From assembly GCA_001606155.1 (NCBI GenBank), contig LODT01000037.1:744001-808000 (forward strand): DNA of 64,000 nt. The letters are read 5' to 3'. The position numbers were made by a program, and so were the translations under genes. The notes below the pieces were generated by a model. That model had not been told where the DNA came from. It saw only the letters and a program-made list of their open reading frames with translations, and did no database searches. Of the stretch, positions 43,024 through 51,993 are shown piece by piece; within the stretch, counting starts at the first letter, position 1, and every line of letters starts with the position of its first letter. Origin of the DNA: Tieghemostelium lacteum (lineage: Eukaryota > Evosea > Eumycetozoa > Dictyosteliales > Raperosteliaceae).

Positions 43024-43601
43024 TACTTAAATTTTGTGCAACAAAAATATAAAGAATATTCAAGAAAGAGTTCTATCAAGTAGATACCAATGGAACCAAA
43101 GAATATTAAACCAAATCAACAACCCAGTATTGGGTTCATTTATTGCTATATTGTTTGACTTCATATGGTATTCGAGAAATAAGAAAAATCACGATAAAAT
43201 TGATATGGAACTGAACTGGCTAGCTGTCACCTACAAGATGAATATAGCTAAAAGAGCAGAATGGGAAAAAACAATCTGCCTAATATCCAAACACTGGAGA
43301 CTCCACCACAGTACCACTATAGACAAGGTAAAAAACCAATATATATCCTCGATCAAATTTCAAATCAAAATGTTCACCAAGCTAATACAAATTCTAATAC
43401 CAGACCATTTTCAATCTACAAAAATAAACTTTAGGTCCAACTCCTACAAGTTAGGTGTAAAGTACTAAGTATAATGAATAAATAATGAAGTACTTTATGT
43501 ATAATTTAGTATATGGAAAATATTTTGATGAATGATATTATTATTATTATTGGATATTTGGAATATAATTCAAGTAAAGTCCTTTGATTTACCAAAGTAC
43601 T
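43024..43601 (+). mobile_element. LINE ORF2 C-terminal fragment (fragment D)
   Basis: An open frame of 144 codons (43034-43468) encodes the domain that follows the zinc-finger-RVT motif in many LINE ORF2 proteins: a hydrophobic helix ending FIWYSRNKKNHDK, then MELNWLAVTYKMNIAKRAEW. It aligns in outline with fragment B (IWSRRNAKKFKSEI...AYQLNMCRKIIWKR) but is clearly diverged, so it belongs to another family. It is 5'-truncated and joined directly to the poly-A tail of fragment C. Its 3' side runs into a second MITE-like copy and the poly-T of fragment B. Confidence 0.65.
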
Positions 43602-43721
43602 TATAAGATAGATCGCTAAAGGTCTTAAGATGATAGTCATCCATTCCTGACTACCTTTTATGTATTCTTTATACTAATCTATACTGTACTCTTGTGTAAC
43701 TTGGTAAGGAGCTTTCTTACA
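43602..43721 (-). mobile_element. Second, inverted copy of the MITE-like element
   Basis: On the minus strand it begins TGTAAGAAAGCTCCTTACC at 43721 and is nearly identical to the plus-strand copy (42802 onward) for about 105 bp, through ATGACTATCATCTTAAGACC. The far ends differ; the best-matching end is TCTTATA. I see no target duplication here, so the right end may be altered. Confidence 0.7.
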
Positions 43722-43747
43722 ATTTATTTTTCTTCAAAATATTTATG

Positions 43748-44370
43748 TTTTTTTTTTTTACAGGTCTACAAAGGGAATTCCCATTTGTAACAAAATTAAT
43801 GTGTTTTTATTGAGTTGGTTGTTTTTCGTAATCTGACATGCTGTATTGGAATTTTTTTGATGGTGGAGTCGGGAGGAGTAGGAGTTTTAGGTTGTCTGAG
43901 TTTTGTAATATCGTGTGGATATGCATTGGTACGTGTTTTGGAGTAAATGGAAATGGATTTTCGTTGTTGATCTGCCAGTCTCTTGTACGTTGTGCTATTG
44001 CTTGTATGATTTGTTCTTTTTTATAGTGTTTGATTATTACTGAGTTGTATATACTGTTCATTCTATCTATTGTTCTTTTCCATATGATTTTTCTGCACAT
44101 GTTTAGTTGATAAGCAATGGTGAACATATTGAATGGGGAGATCTCTGATTTGAATTTTTTTGCGTTTCTTCTGGACCAAATATGGTGCATGAATATTCCA
44201 AATAATGAATTGGTCTGAGGAGTGTTCTTTTGTAGATTAAGTAGGTTAATGGACCATTCTACTTGCTCCAAGTGAAACGTGAGTAGACATTTGAAAAGAT
44301 TTTTTTATATTGGCCAGTTCGCTGCATTTAAAGAATATGTGTGATGAGGATTCTCGTTCAAAAAATATTA
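43748..44370 (-). mobile_element. 5'-truncated TRE-like LINE, C-terminus of ORF2 with 3' UTR (fragment B)
   Basis: Reading the minus strand away from tRNA-Lys copy 2, it starts with part of a zf-RVT zinc finger (ERESSSHIFFKCSELANI), passes one frame break, then encodes IWSRRN...LNMCRKIIWKR and a tail ending SMSDYEKQPTQ, stop at 43807. The 3' UTR ends in a 12-A tail (43748-43759). The 5' edge is about 40-45 bp upstream of the tRNA. zf-RVT followed by an IWxxRN domain is typical of ORF2 C-termini in several LINE clades. Assignment to TRE5 rests on the tRNA-upstream location. Confidence 0.75.
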
Positions 44371-44410
44371 TGTATAAAAAGAGGTAAAATTTAAAATTAA
44401 TGAAACATCA

Positions 44411-44484
44411 GCTTGGCTAGCTCAGTCGGTAGAGCGCACGACTCTTAATCGTGTGGTCGGGGGTTCGACGCCCCCCGTCGAGCG
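44411..44484 (+). tRNA. tRNA-Lys(CTT), copy 2, with 8-nt T loop (possibly inactive)
   Basis: Identical to copy 1 except for one extra base in the T arm: the loop reads TTCGACGC instead of TTCGAGC, giving 8 nt and altering the internal B-box promoter. Stems, anticodon CTT and acceptor are otherwise intact, and a long T run follows (44489 on) as terminator. It lies in inverted orientation 1.7 kb from copy 1, and about 40 bp of 5' flank are shared with it. It may be a decaying duplicate. Confidence 0.85.
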
Positions 44485-44489
44485 TACCT

Positions 44490-44520
<31 letters not shown>

Positions 44521-45255
44521 AATGCATTAAACCCTCTGAATTTAACAACTCCAATGTTAAACTTAAATTTGAATTCAATAGAAACTGGCAAACAGTTTAC
44601 AATCCTCTACCAATTCCACACAAATTAAAAATAATAATTAAAAAAAAAAAAAAAAAAAAATAATAATAATATGTAATAGTAATGCCTCGGGCCCTAGGTA
44701 TACTATAACTATACGTTTAATGTATGAATAAAGAATATATAATAATGATTGTGTTTATTTTGTATGTAATGTTGTATTGTTTAAGGTGGGAAACGAATCG
44801 TAGTGTATCTGAGATTCGTAGATGAATTGAGATCTGAGTTGCAGTAAGGACCATTACTGCTACAAATAGTAAAATTCAATTTGAACAACTGAAAATAAAG
44901 AAGAACTCACAAATAAGAACTAAAACAAGAAGATCCCATAAGAAGAAAACAAAAACAAGAAGAACACCCACTTATCACAATGTATCAATCACAACTCACA
45001 ATCAAAACTCACATCACAAAAACAAAACAATCAAAACCAAGATAAATACCATTTAACACCAACCACAACACAATTTTAACAGATAATACCTCTCAATAAA
45101 TAAACGTAATTAAGATTTTACCGTATTGCTAGTTACACAGGTCAAAAAATAAATCTCAGTGTATAATAGGAACGACTGGGCCCCACAGAGTTCTATTACA
45201 AGAGATTAAATGTTAAGTTAAGCGATCTTTTTTGCTGTAATGTAAACATATTAAT
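44485..45255. other. Spacer with poly-T, poly-A and a T/G-poor tract
   Basis: About 770 bp between tRNA-Lys copy 2 and the RasGAP gene. It starts with long T runs, then an A run (about 44641-44660). At about 44880-45080 there is a tract in which one strand is almost only A and C. CTCGGGCCCTAGG (44686-44698) and CTGGGCCCCAC (about 45176) are unusually GC-rich islands. It may be further transposon debris; I recognise no family. Confidence 0.35.
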
Positions 45256-46767
45256 TTATTTTAAAATATATTTTTTAGAATCTTGTTTTGATTGAATATC
45301 AAAAAGAGAACATCTCTTTTCTAATTGATCTAAAAGAGAGAGAGAATTTTCATTCAAACTTGAAATTTTTGTAGAGATTAATTGTTTTTTTTCTAAAATA
45401 CCCATATAAACTTGATCTGAGTATTTAAAAAGAGTAGAATCATCACAAGTAAACATGGATTTAAATGATTGACAATGATCAGATTCCAAAGATTTTGGAG
45501 AGGAAACTTTTTGTAAAATATCTATTACTAAAGGAATTTTTGTAGAAATGTAAGGATTACATTCCAACAAGAAAGTTTCTTTTGTAATAATCAATTGATT
45601 TGAAATATTTTGGAGAATTTTACTAATTAAAGTTAGTGTTCTTCTAGATTCATGTGAAATATTACTACCATCATCAGATGGTAATAAACTACCACGAGAG
45701 AATAGAGTTGGTACTAAAAATCTTAAAAAAAAGAAACCACCAACACTTTTTAAACTAGATTCTTTAGTTTCTGATGGAAATTTCTTTTGAACTTGATTTA
45801 AAATTAAACAAAGTAATTGTTTCATTTCTTCTGGTATCAAATGAATAGAATTTTGAATACTATTCAATATTCCATCACAATAATTTAAAATTATTTTTAA
45901 ATTATCTGATGATTGTTTTTCTGTGATAGGACCTTTTAGAGGGTCAACCTCCAATTGTAAATTATCATTACAAATATTTTTAATTAATGGTAATATTACA
46001 GCTTCAAGATAATTATAACCAATAATTTTAAATGTACTAACTGTAATTTTTGTTGCCAAAGAATCAGTACGAAATAATACATTAATATTATCTGTGTTCT
46101 CAATTTCTACTGTTAAAATATCACCCAATGTCTCTAATAAATGGCCATTATTTGCTAGAATAAACATTAGACTTTTTGCAAATTCGTCTTGATGTAAAAT
46201 TTTAGTTATTGATTTTATCAATAATGACTCTCTAATTAATGGTGATATCAAATCTGATTGACTCCAATATTGATAATGAATTTGAATTGTACCTCTATTC
46301 TTTTCTTTAGATTTAGATTTTCTACTCTTTAAAGGTAAATCTAATATTGTTGTACTACCTTCCAATTTTGATCCTCTAATCAAATCTTCAACTGATAATT
46401 TTATCATTCCCATAAAATCATCTTTAGAAACTTTATCTTCATCCCACATTTCTAAATAAATTTCTTGTGATGGTTGATTTATATCACTATAAATATAAAT
46501 AATAATATAAATTAATATATATTGCTAATAATTTTTAATGTTTTTTTATATTTACAATATGAATTCTTCATCTTTCCAAATTGGATTTAAAGTTTTTGGA
46601 ATAATTTCAGTTTTATAAATTGGTGAATTATTTGTAAAACCAGTTTGAACATTATAAATTAATGATATTAAACAATATGGATCGGATGTACCTGTAAGAT
46701 CTAATGCTAATGTATTTTTTGCACTAACAATTTTTATATATAATTTACCAAATTCATTTTTTGTCAT
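45256..46767 (-). CDS. C2-domain Ras GTPase-activating protein
   Basis: Exons complement(46556..46767) and complement(45256..46486), with a 69-nt intron, join in frame to 480 aa. Residues 1-120 form a C2 domain (LYIKIVSAKNTLALDL, TSDPYCLI, NPIWKDEEFIF and, after the splice, LEMWDEDKVSKDDFMG), including the calcium-binding-type aspartates. A RasGAP domain covers about 180-400: NVLFRTDSLATK contains the expected arginine finger (compare TLFRATTLAS in p120GAP), and SVGGFFFLRFLVPTLF is the conserved FLRF helix. It should switch off Ras proteins at membranes, as SynGAP/RASA-type proteins do. No PH domain is present. Confidence 0.9.
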
Positions 46768-46903
46768 TATTATCTAACCTAATATCAATTATAATGTCCA
46801 ACTAAAAAAAACAAGAAAAATAACTAATAAAAAAAAAAAAATAAGATTTTATTTTGAGACGAGACTTTTATACAATTATAAAAACAAAAATTTATTGAAA
46901 ATT

Positions 46904-48115
46904 TTAAATAAAAATATTATTATCAAAAAATCTAATACCTTCAATAGTTTCGTCTCTACAAAGTTTACCAGTTTTTTCTGATGCCAATAATTTTTCTGTT
47001 GATAGAGATAGGGAGATTTGTTGAATTTTTGATAAATCAAAAGCAGTAATTGGACCCTTTTCTGTTATAATATCTAAAATTTCTTTTGCCATTTGTTCAT
47101 CATTTTCATATTGACTTTGTACTATAATTACACCACTATCAAATTTTCTTAGTCTTAATGGTAATTGTAAAATTTCAAATTGTAAACAAGCACGGTAAAG
47201 ATCATCAGGACTTATCAATTCAATACCTCTAGCACGATTAAATATACAATAGAGATCTGATAATAAAATCATACCACAATTTATACTCTTTGTACCTTGT
47301 CTTGTTAAAACTTGTTTTTGTATTATCCATTCGGATAATTGTCTACTCAGTTCATTATGATATTGTGATCCTGCTGTTTTTTTTGTTACTGGACTTTCTA
47401 TACCCATTTGTAATAAAAATGATTTAAATTCATCTTCTTCTTCTGTTATTGCGGTACTACTGTCTTTAGTTTTTTTATCTAAAGTTATTCTAAGTTTTTC
47501 TGATAATGTAACCATATCTTTTGCTTTATCCATTAATGCATTCAAATCTGAAAATGCTTCATTCAAAATCTTATCTGTTTGTTGTGTTTTATCATTTATT
47601 GTTTTTAAAACTCCTGAAATACCTGCTTTACTTGAATCAAATCTATCATTATTATTATTATTATTTATATTTGTAGTTATTACATTATTATTATTATTAC
47701 TATTATTTGTTAATGGTATATAAGGTGGTGGTTGATTTTGAGATAAAAATTCTTTTCTTTTTTGAATTGATAATAAATAATGATTATAAAATTCATCTCT
47801 TTTACCTTGATGAAATGAGAATTTAAATGATTTTTGAGGTAAAATGATATTAATTTTTGGACTTGAACTAATAGCAAACATCTTTTGATAAGATTCAATT
47901 TTTAAAATTTGTTCATGCGATAGTGACAATGCTATAGTGGGTAATAATACCCAAACCACTCTAAATGGTGTCAAATATAATACTCCATTTTGATATGATG
48001 TTTTTTGTTCACCATCATATATTGTAACATTTTCTACTAAATATATAATCAATTCATTTGCTATCAATTGTGGTTTACCATTTTCAATATTTGTTTTTTT
48101 AAAAAAGGTTTCCAT
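46904..48115 (-). CDS. vps36: ESCRT-II subunit VPS36
   Basis: 403 aa, single exon. The N-terminal GLUE domain (about residues 15-130: NGVLYLTPFRVVWVL, ILPQKSFKFSFHQGKRDEFY) binds phosphoinositides and ubiquitin. An Asn-rich linker follows. The C-terminal EAP30/winged-helix part (GISGVLKTIND..., FNRARGIELISPDDLYRAC, SGVIIVQSQ) assembles with VPS22 and VPS25. ESCRT-II sorts ubiquitinated cargo into multivesicular endosomes. Human VPS36 is 386 aa. The start gives a complete GLUE domain. Confidence 0.95.
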   Translation of the reverse strand: METFFKKTNIENGKPQLIANELIIYLVENVTIYDGEQKTSYQNGVLYLTPFRVVWVLLPTIALSLSHEQILKIESYQKMFAISSSPKINIILPQKSFKFSFHQGKRDEFYNHYLLSIQKRKEFLSQNQPPPYIPLTNNSNNNNNVITTNINNNNNNDRFDSSKAGISGVLKTINDKTQQTDKILNEAFSDLNALMDKAKDMVTLSEKLRITLDKKTKDSSTAITEEEDEFKSFLLQMGIESPVTKKTAGSQYHNELSRQLSEWIIQKQVLTRQGTKSINCGMILLSDLYCIFNRARGIELISPDDLYRACLQFEILQLPLRLRKFDSGVIIVQSQYENDEQMAKEILDIITEKGPITAFDLSKIQQISLSLSTEKLLASEKTGKLCRDETIEGIRFFDNNIFI

Positions 48116-48282
48116 TTGCCACTTTAGAACTTAATAAAAAAATAAATTTCAATAAAAAAAAAAAAAAAAAAAAAAAGATTTTCGAAGACTTCGAATATAA
48201 ATAGTGTTGGTGTTAAATTAGTACTTTTATAATAAACTTTTAAAATCTATATTCAGATTTTATAAAGTTTTTTTTATTTTTT

Positions 48283-48936
48283 TTAAATTGTAATATGATC
48301 ACTTAATAATGGAGTTTTTTGATTAGGTTCATTATTAATTTTTGGTTGAATTTGATATGTTGGAATAGGTTGAATAGGTTGAATAGGTTGTGATTGAAAT
48401 ATATATTTTATTGGTTGTGAGTTATTACCATCTTGAGTTGGAATTGGATAGGATACTGAAATAAAATATAGTGATCTACCCTTTTCAGTTAAATTATATT
48501 GAAAATATAAACTTGAATTACCATATTGACCAATATTTAATTTATCAGTAATTTCATTCAATTTTGCAAACAATGCTTTTTTTCTCTTTAAAAATTTAAT
48601 CATGAATATAAATACTGAAGCACTATAGAATACCATTCCCAAAACTAATAACCATAAACCATATTGTGTGGTAATAAGCAGTGCACCAAACATTGAAATG
48701 ATTAAACCAATAATAGCAATTAAAGCTTCTTTCCAAATTAGTTTTAATGAAAGTTTAAATCTAAATTCATCATAGCTGGTATTATAATGATCAACAGCAG
48801 TTTCAAGTTCATTCATATGAATATTACTTAAAGGATATGGTATTTCAGATTTTTCCAATAAAAATCCTATTACAAAACTACCACTATATTTACTTTTTAA
48901 TTTAAATGTTGCATTTGTATTTGTTGTAACAATCAT
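48283..48936 (-). CDS. Two-helix membrane protein with proline/isoleucine repeats, unknown
   Basis: 217 aa, not recognised. A hydrophilic N-terminus with strands (TFKLKSKYSGSFVIGFLLE) precedes a hydrophobic pair (ALIAIIGLIISMFGALLI and LWLLVLGMVFYSASVFIFMI) at about residues 70-115 and a basic loop KFLKRKK. The C-terminal region has a QPIQPIQPIP repeat and ends KTPLLSDHITI. The layout resembles the protein at 8328-8843 (hairpin of membrane helices and PLLS in the tail). Endomembrane location is a guess. Confidence 0.65.
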   Translation of the reverse strand: MIVTTNTNATFKLKSKYSGSFVIGFLLEKSEIPYPLSNIHMNELETAVDHYNTSYDEFRFKLSLKLIWKEALIAIIGLIISMFGALLITTQYGLWLLVLGMVFYSASVFIFMIKFLKRKKALFAKLNEITDKLNIGQYGNSSLYFQYNLTEKGRSLYFISVSYPIPTQDGNNSQPIKYIFQSQPIQPIQPIPTYQIQPKINNEPNQKTPLLSDHITI

Positions 48937-49087
48937 TGTTTAAAATGATATTTCGATCAAAAAAAACTTTATTCCCTTTTTGCAAAAGTTTAAAAAATCA
49001 GTTTTTCTTTGGTAATTGAGAAATTGGATCACCCAGGATGCCTGGTAAAAATAAAATATAGATATTTTTAAAATGTAACTTTATTAA

Positions 49088-50083
49088 TTAGGATTTTTTA
49101 TGAGAGGATGGATATCTTGGCATAAATAATGGATCTCTTGGTGGAGGATTTTCAGTAAAATATGAATGATTAAGTGCATCTTTTGCTGTAATTCTTTTTT
49201 GTGGATCAAAAGTTAACATGGAGGACAGAAGGTTAAATGTTTGATCTGTAATGTGAGGAAATTTTAATTTTAAATTATTAAATGGTTGTTTTTCAAAATT
49301 GATATTTTTAACTAGAGGCAGTGAATAGAAATCAGGCCAAATTTGAGGTGTTGGTGTACCTAATAATTTAAAAATTTTATCTAATTGATCTATATCTGAG
49401 TTACCTGGTAGTAATACTTCTCTAGATAGAATTTCTGCAAAAATACAACCAGCAGACCACATATCAATGGCAGTGGTATAATGTCTACTACCTAATAAAA
49501 CTTCAGGTGCACGATACCAAAGTGTACAAATTCCATCTGATAACTTTCTAACTGGTGATGAATAGTCTCTAGCTGATCCAAAATCACCAATTTTTAATAT
49601 ACCACTATTGGTATATAATAAATTTGATGTTTTTAAATCCCTATGAATTACCCAATTTTCATGCATATACGATAACCCTGATAATAAATGATACATTAGG
49701 GTTTTAATCTCTGATTGTAAGAATGCTTTTTTTGTACTTTCCATAAGACCACGTAAATCGTGTTCAATATATTCCATTACCATAAAAATTGATGTCATTG
49801 ATTTTCCAAGTACAACTTCTTTTACTAAAACTATATTTTCATGTCTTAATTCCATCAGTGCTTTAACCTCTCTAACTGATGTAATTGGAAAACCTTCTCT
49901 TTCTCTTTCCATTTTAATCTTTTTTAATGCAACAATCTCATTAGTTTCTTTATCTTGTGCGCAATATACAACTCCAAATGTACCTTCATTAACTGTAAAT
50001 AATTTTTTATAATAATCTACACTTCTACAGGGTGTATATGGTATAAATTCTCTTGGTTTTATAATTTCATTTTCAATGTTCAT
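49088..50083 (-). CDS. cdk11: Cyclin-dependent kinase CDK11 (PITSLRE type)
   Basis: 331 aa, little more than a kinase domain; the long N-terminal extension of animal CDK11 is absent. The cyclin-binding helix is PITSVRE (residues 66-72), the hallmark of CDK11. VALKK (Lys54) and HRDLKTSN are intact. The magnesium motif continues DFGSAR where family members have DFGLAR, and the activation loop is KLSDGICTLWYRAPE, lacking the usual YTP-V-V-T pattern. The C-terminus has the family block YFTENPPPRDPLFMP. CDK11 with cyclin L acts in transcription and pre-mRNA splicing. Confidence 0.93.
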   Translation of the reverse strand: MNIENEIIKPREFIPYTPCRSVDYYKKLFTVNEGTFGVVYCAQDKETNEIVALKKIKMEREREGFPITSVREVKALMELRHENIVLVKEVVLGKSMTSIFMVMEYIEHDLRGLMESTKKAFLQSEIKTLMYHLLSGLSYMHENWVIHRDLKTSNLLYTNSGILKIGDFGSARDYSSPVRKLSDGICTLWYRAPEVLLGSRHYTTAIDMWSAGCIFAEILSREVLLPGNSDIDQLDKIFKLLGTPTPQIWPDFYSLPLVKNINFEKQPFNNLKLKFPHITDQTFNLLSSMLTFDPQKRITAKDALNHSYFTENPPPRDPLFMPRYPSSHKKS

Positions 50084-50197
50084 ATTTTTTTAATTAAATA
50101 AAAATTTTTTTTTTTTTTAAATTTTTTGTTATTTTGAATAAAAAAAAAAAAAAAAAAAAAAACGAACGACATTTAAAAAAATTGATTAAAAAGAGAA

Positions 50198-51982
50198 ATG
50201 GAATATAATAATAATTATAATCCTATAAATATATTACCAAATGTTTCAAATCCATATATTAATCCATTATCGAGTGAGGAAAATTGGGGATTAAAAGTAA
50301 GCTAACACACTTTTGAACTATATATGTATATATAAAATATTAATATTTTTTTATATAAGACAATAACAAATAGAAAACATACATCAATGTTATCTAGAAT
50401 GGAAATTAATCCAGAAATGAAAAATTTAATAATATTGACATTTAATAATAAAGTTAGAATTTGGGATTACATGGATAAATATGCAGGGGATGTAGATTTT
50501 ACACAATTTAAGACTGGTGTACCAATGGGTGCATCATGGAGACCTGATGGTAAAGTAGTGGTAGTAGGTGGTGAAGAATCACTTGTAAGAGTATTAGATG
50601 TAAAGACTAGAGCAGCATTAAGAACATTTCAAGGACATAAAGCAACAGTGGGTGTAACTAGATTTTTAGATAGATCACGTGTGGTATCTGGTTCACATGA
50701 TGGTATTGTAAAGTTATGGGATGTAGAAAGTGGTTCACAAATTCAACATATTGGTAAACATGATGATCAAGTTCGTTGTAGTTCATTGTTTCCTGATCAA
50801 CCTGATCTCTTTATAACAGGTTCCTATGATCATCGTATAAAACTTTGGGATACTCGTTTATCAGGTAGAGAAACTTGTGTTGCTGTTTTTGATCATCAAT
50901 ACCCAGTTGAAGATATTCAAATGATGCCAAATGGCAGATCTCTAGTATCTGTTGGTAATGTCTATTATAATATTTGGGATCTAAATAATTATTCTGAAAA
51001 ACCTTTACAAACTTCTTCACCTCATAACAAAACCATTACCTCTGTCTATGTAAATCCAAGAGATAGTAGATTTTATACCTCTTCCCTTGATAAAATGGTT
51101 AAAGTTCATAATACTTTAAATTTTAATGTTACAAAAACTTTACGTTTTAAAACTCCACTAATCTCTGTTATAAAACATGCAAAATATTTTATAGTTGGTG
51201 ATACAAATGGTACTGTAACACTTCATCATATTGAAGAAAAGCAACAAGATCAAAATAGTAATGTTATAAAAGTTTCTGATAAAAAATCAACTCCTTCTTC
51301 ATCCTCCTCCTCCACCTCATCATCTTCATCATCTAATCAATTAAAAAAAAATAATGAAAATTCATCTACTATAATAGAACCACCATTATCAAGAGTTGAT
51401 ATGTTATTAAAGAGATATGAACATAAAGCAGCATTTGATACATCATTATTTATTATAAAGAAAAAAGATGTATTTTTCAAAGTGGTTTCAGAATTGGAGA
51501 GAAGAGATGCTCTAAATATGTGTTTAGAGAATAGAGATGATAAAGTTTTAGTAAAACTATTACAAATGATTAAACAATTGGTAAATGATAATTTGTATAC
51601 TCATACTGGTGTACAATTAATGGATAGATTAATTGATCTCTATCAAACAGAGTTACAAGTTAAACCTTTAGATAAATATATTCTAGAGATTCAAGCATCT
51701 TTGAAATATCAAACTCAACAACAAGATCTTTTCCTCTCTTGGCAAGGTGCATTAGAATTAATCTATCAAAATCAAACAACAAAAACCCTCTTACCAAATT
51801 TAAAATCAGAAATGGATATGGATATTGAAAATATAAAAGAAAAAAAAGAACAAGAACAATTAGAACAAAAAATGGACTCCAATAATACTACTACTACAAC
51901 CACTACAAGTACTCAAAAAGAAAATGGAAATACAGAAATTACCAAATCAAAAAAGAAAAATAATAAAAGAAAAGAAAGATAA
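50198..51982 (+). CDS. utp15: U3 snoRNA-associated protein UTP15
   Basis: Exons 50198..50296 and 50360..51982 (63-nt intron) join to 573 aa. A WD40 beta-propeller (about 50-310: FQGHKATVGVTRFL, VSGSHDGIVKLWDV, FITGSYDHRIKLWDT) is followed by a Ser-rich linker and the UTP15 C-terminal domain (LLKRYEHKAAFDTSLF, VVSELERRDAL, VQLMDRLIDLYQTEL). UTP15 belongs to the t-UTP/UTP-A subcomplex of the SSU processome, which links rDNA transcription to 18S rRNA maturation in the nucleolus. The tail is Lys-rich. The stop codon is 11 bp from that of TBCK on the other strand. Confidence 0.95.
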
Positions 51983-51993
51983 AAAATTTTTTA

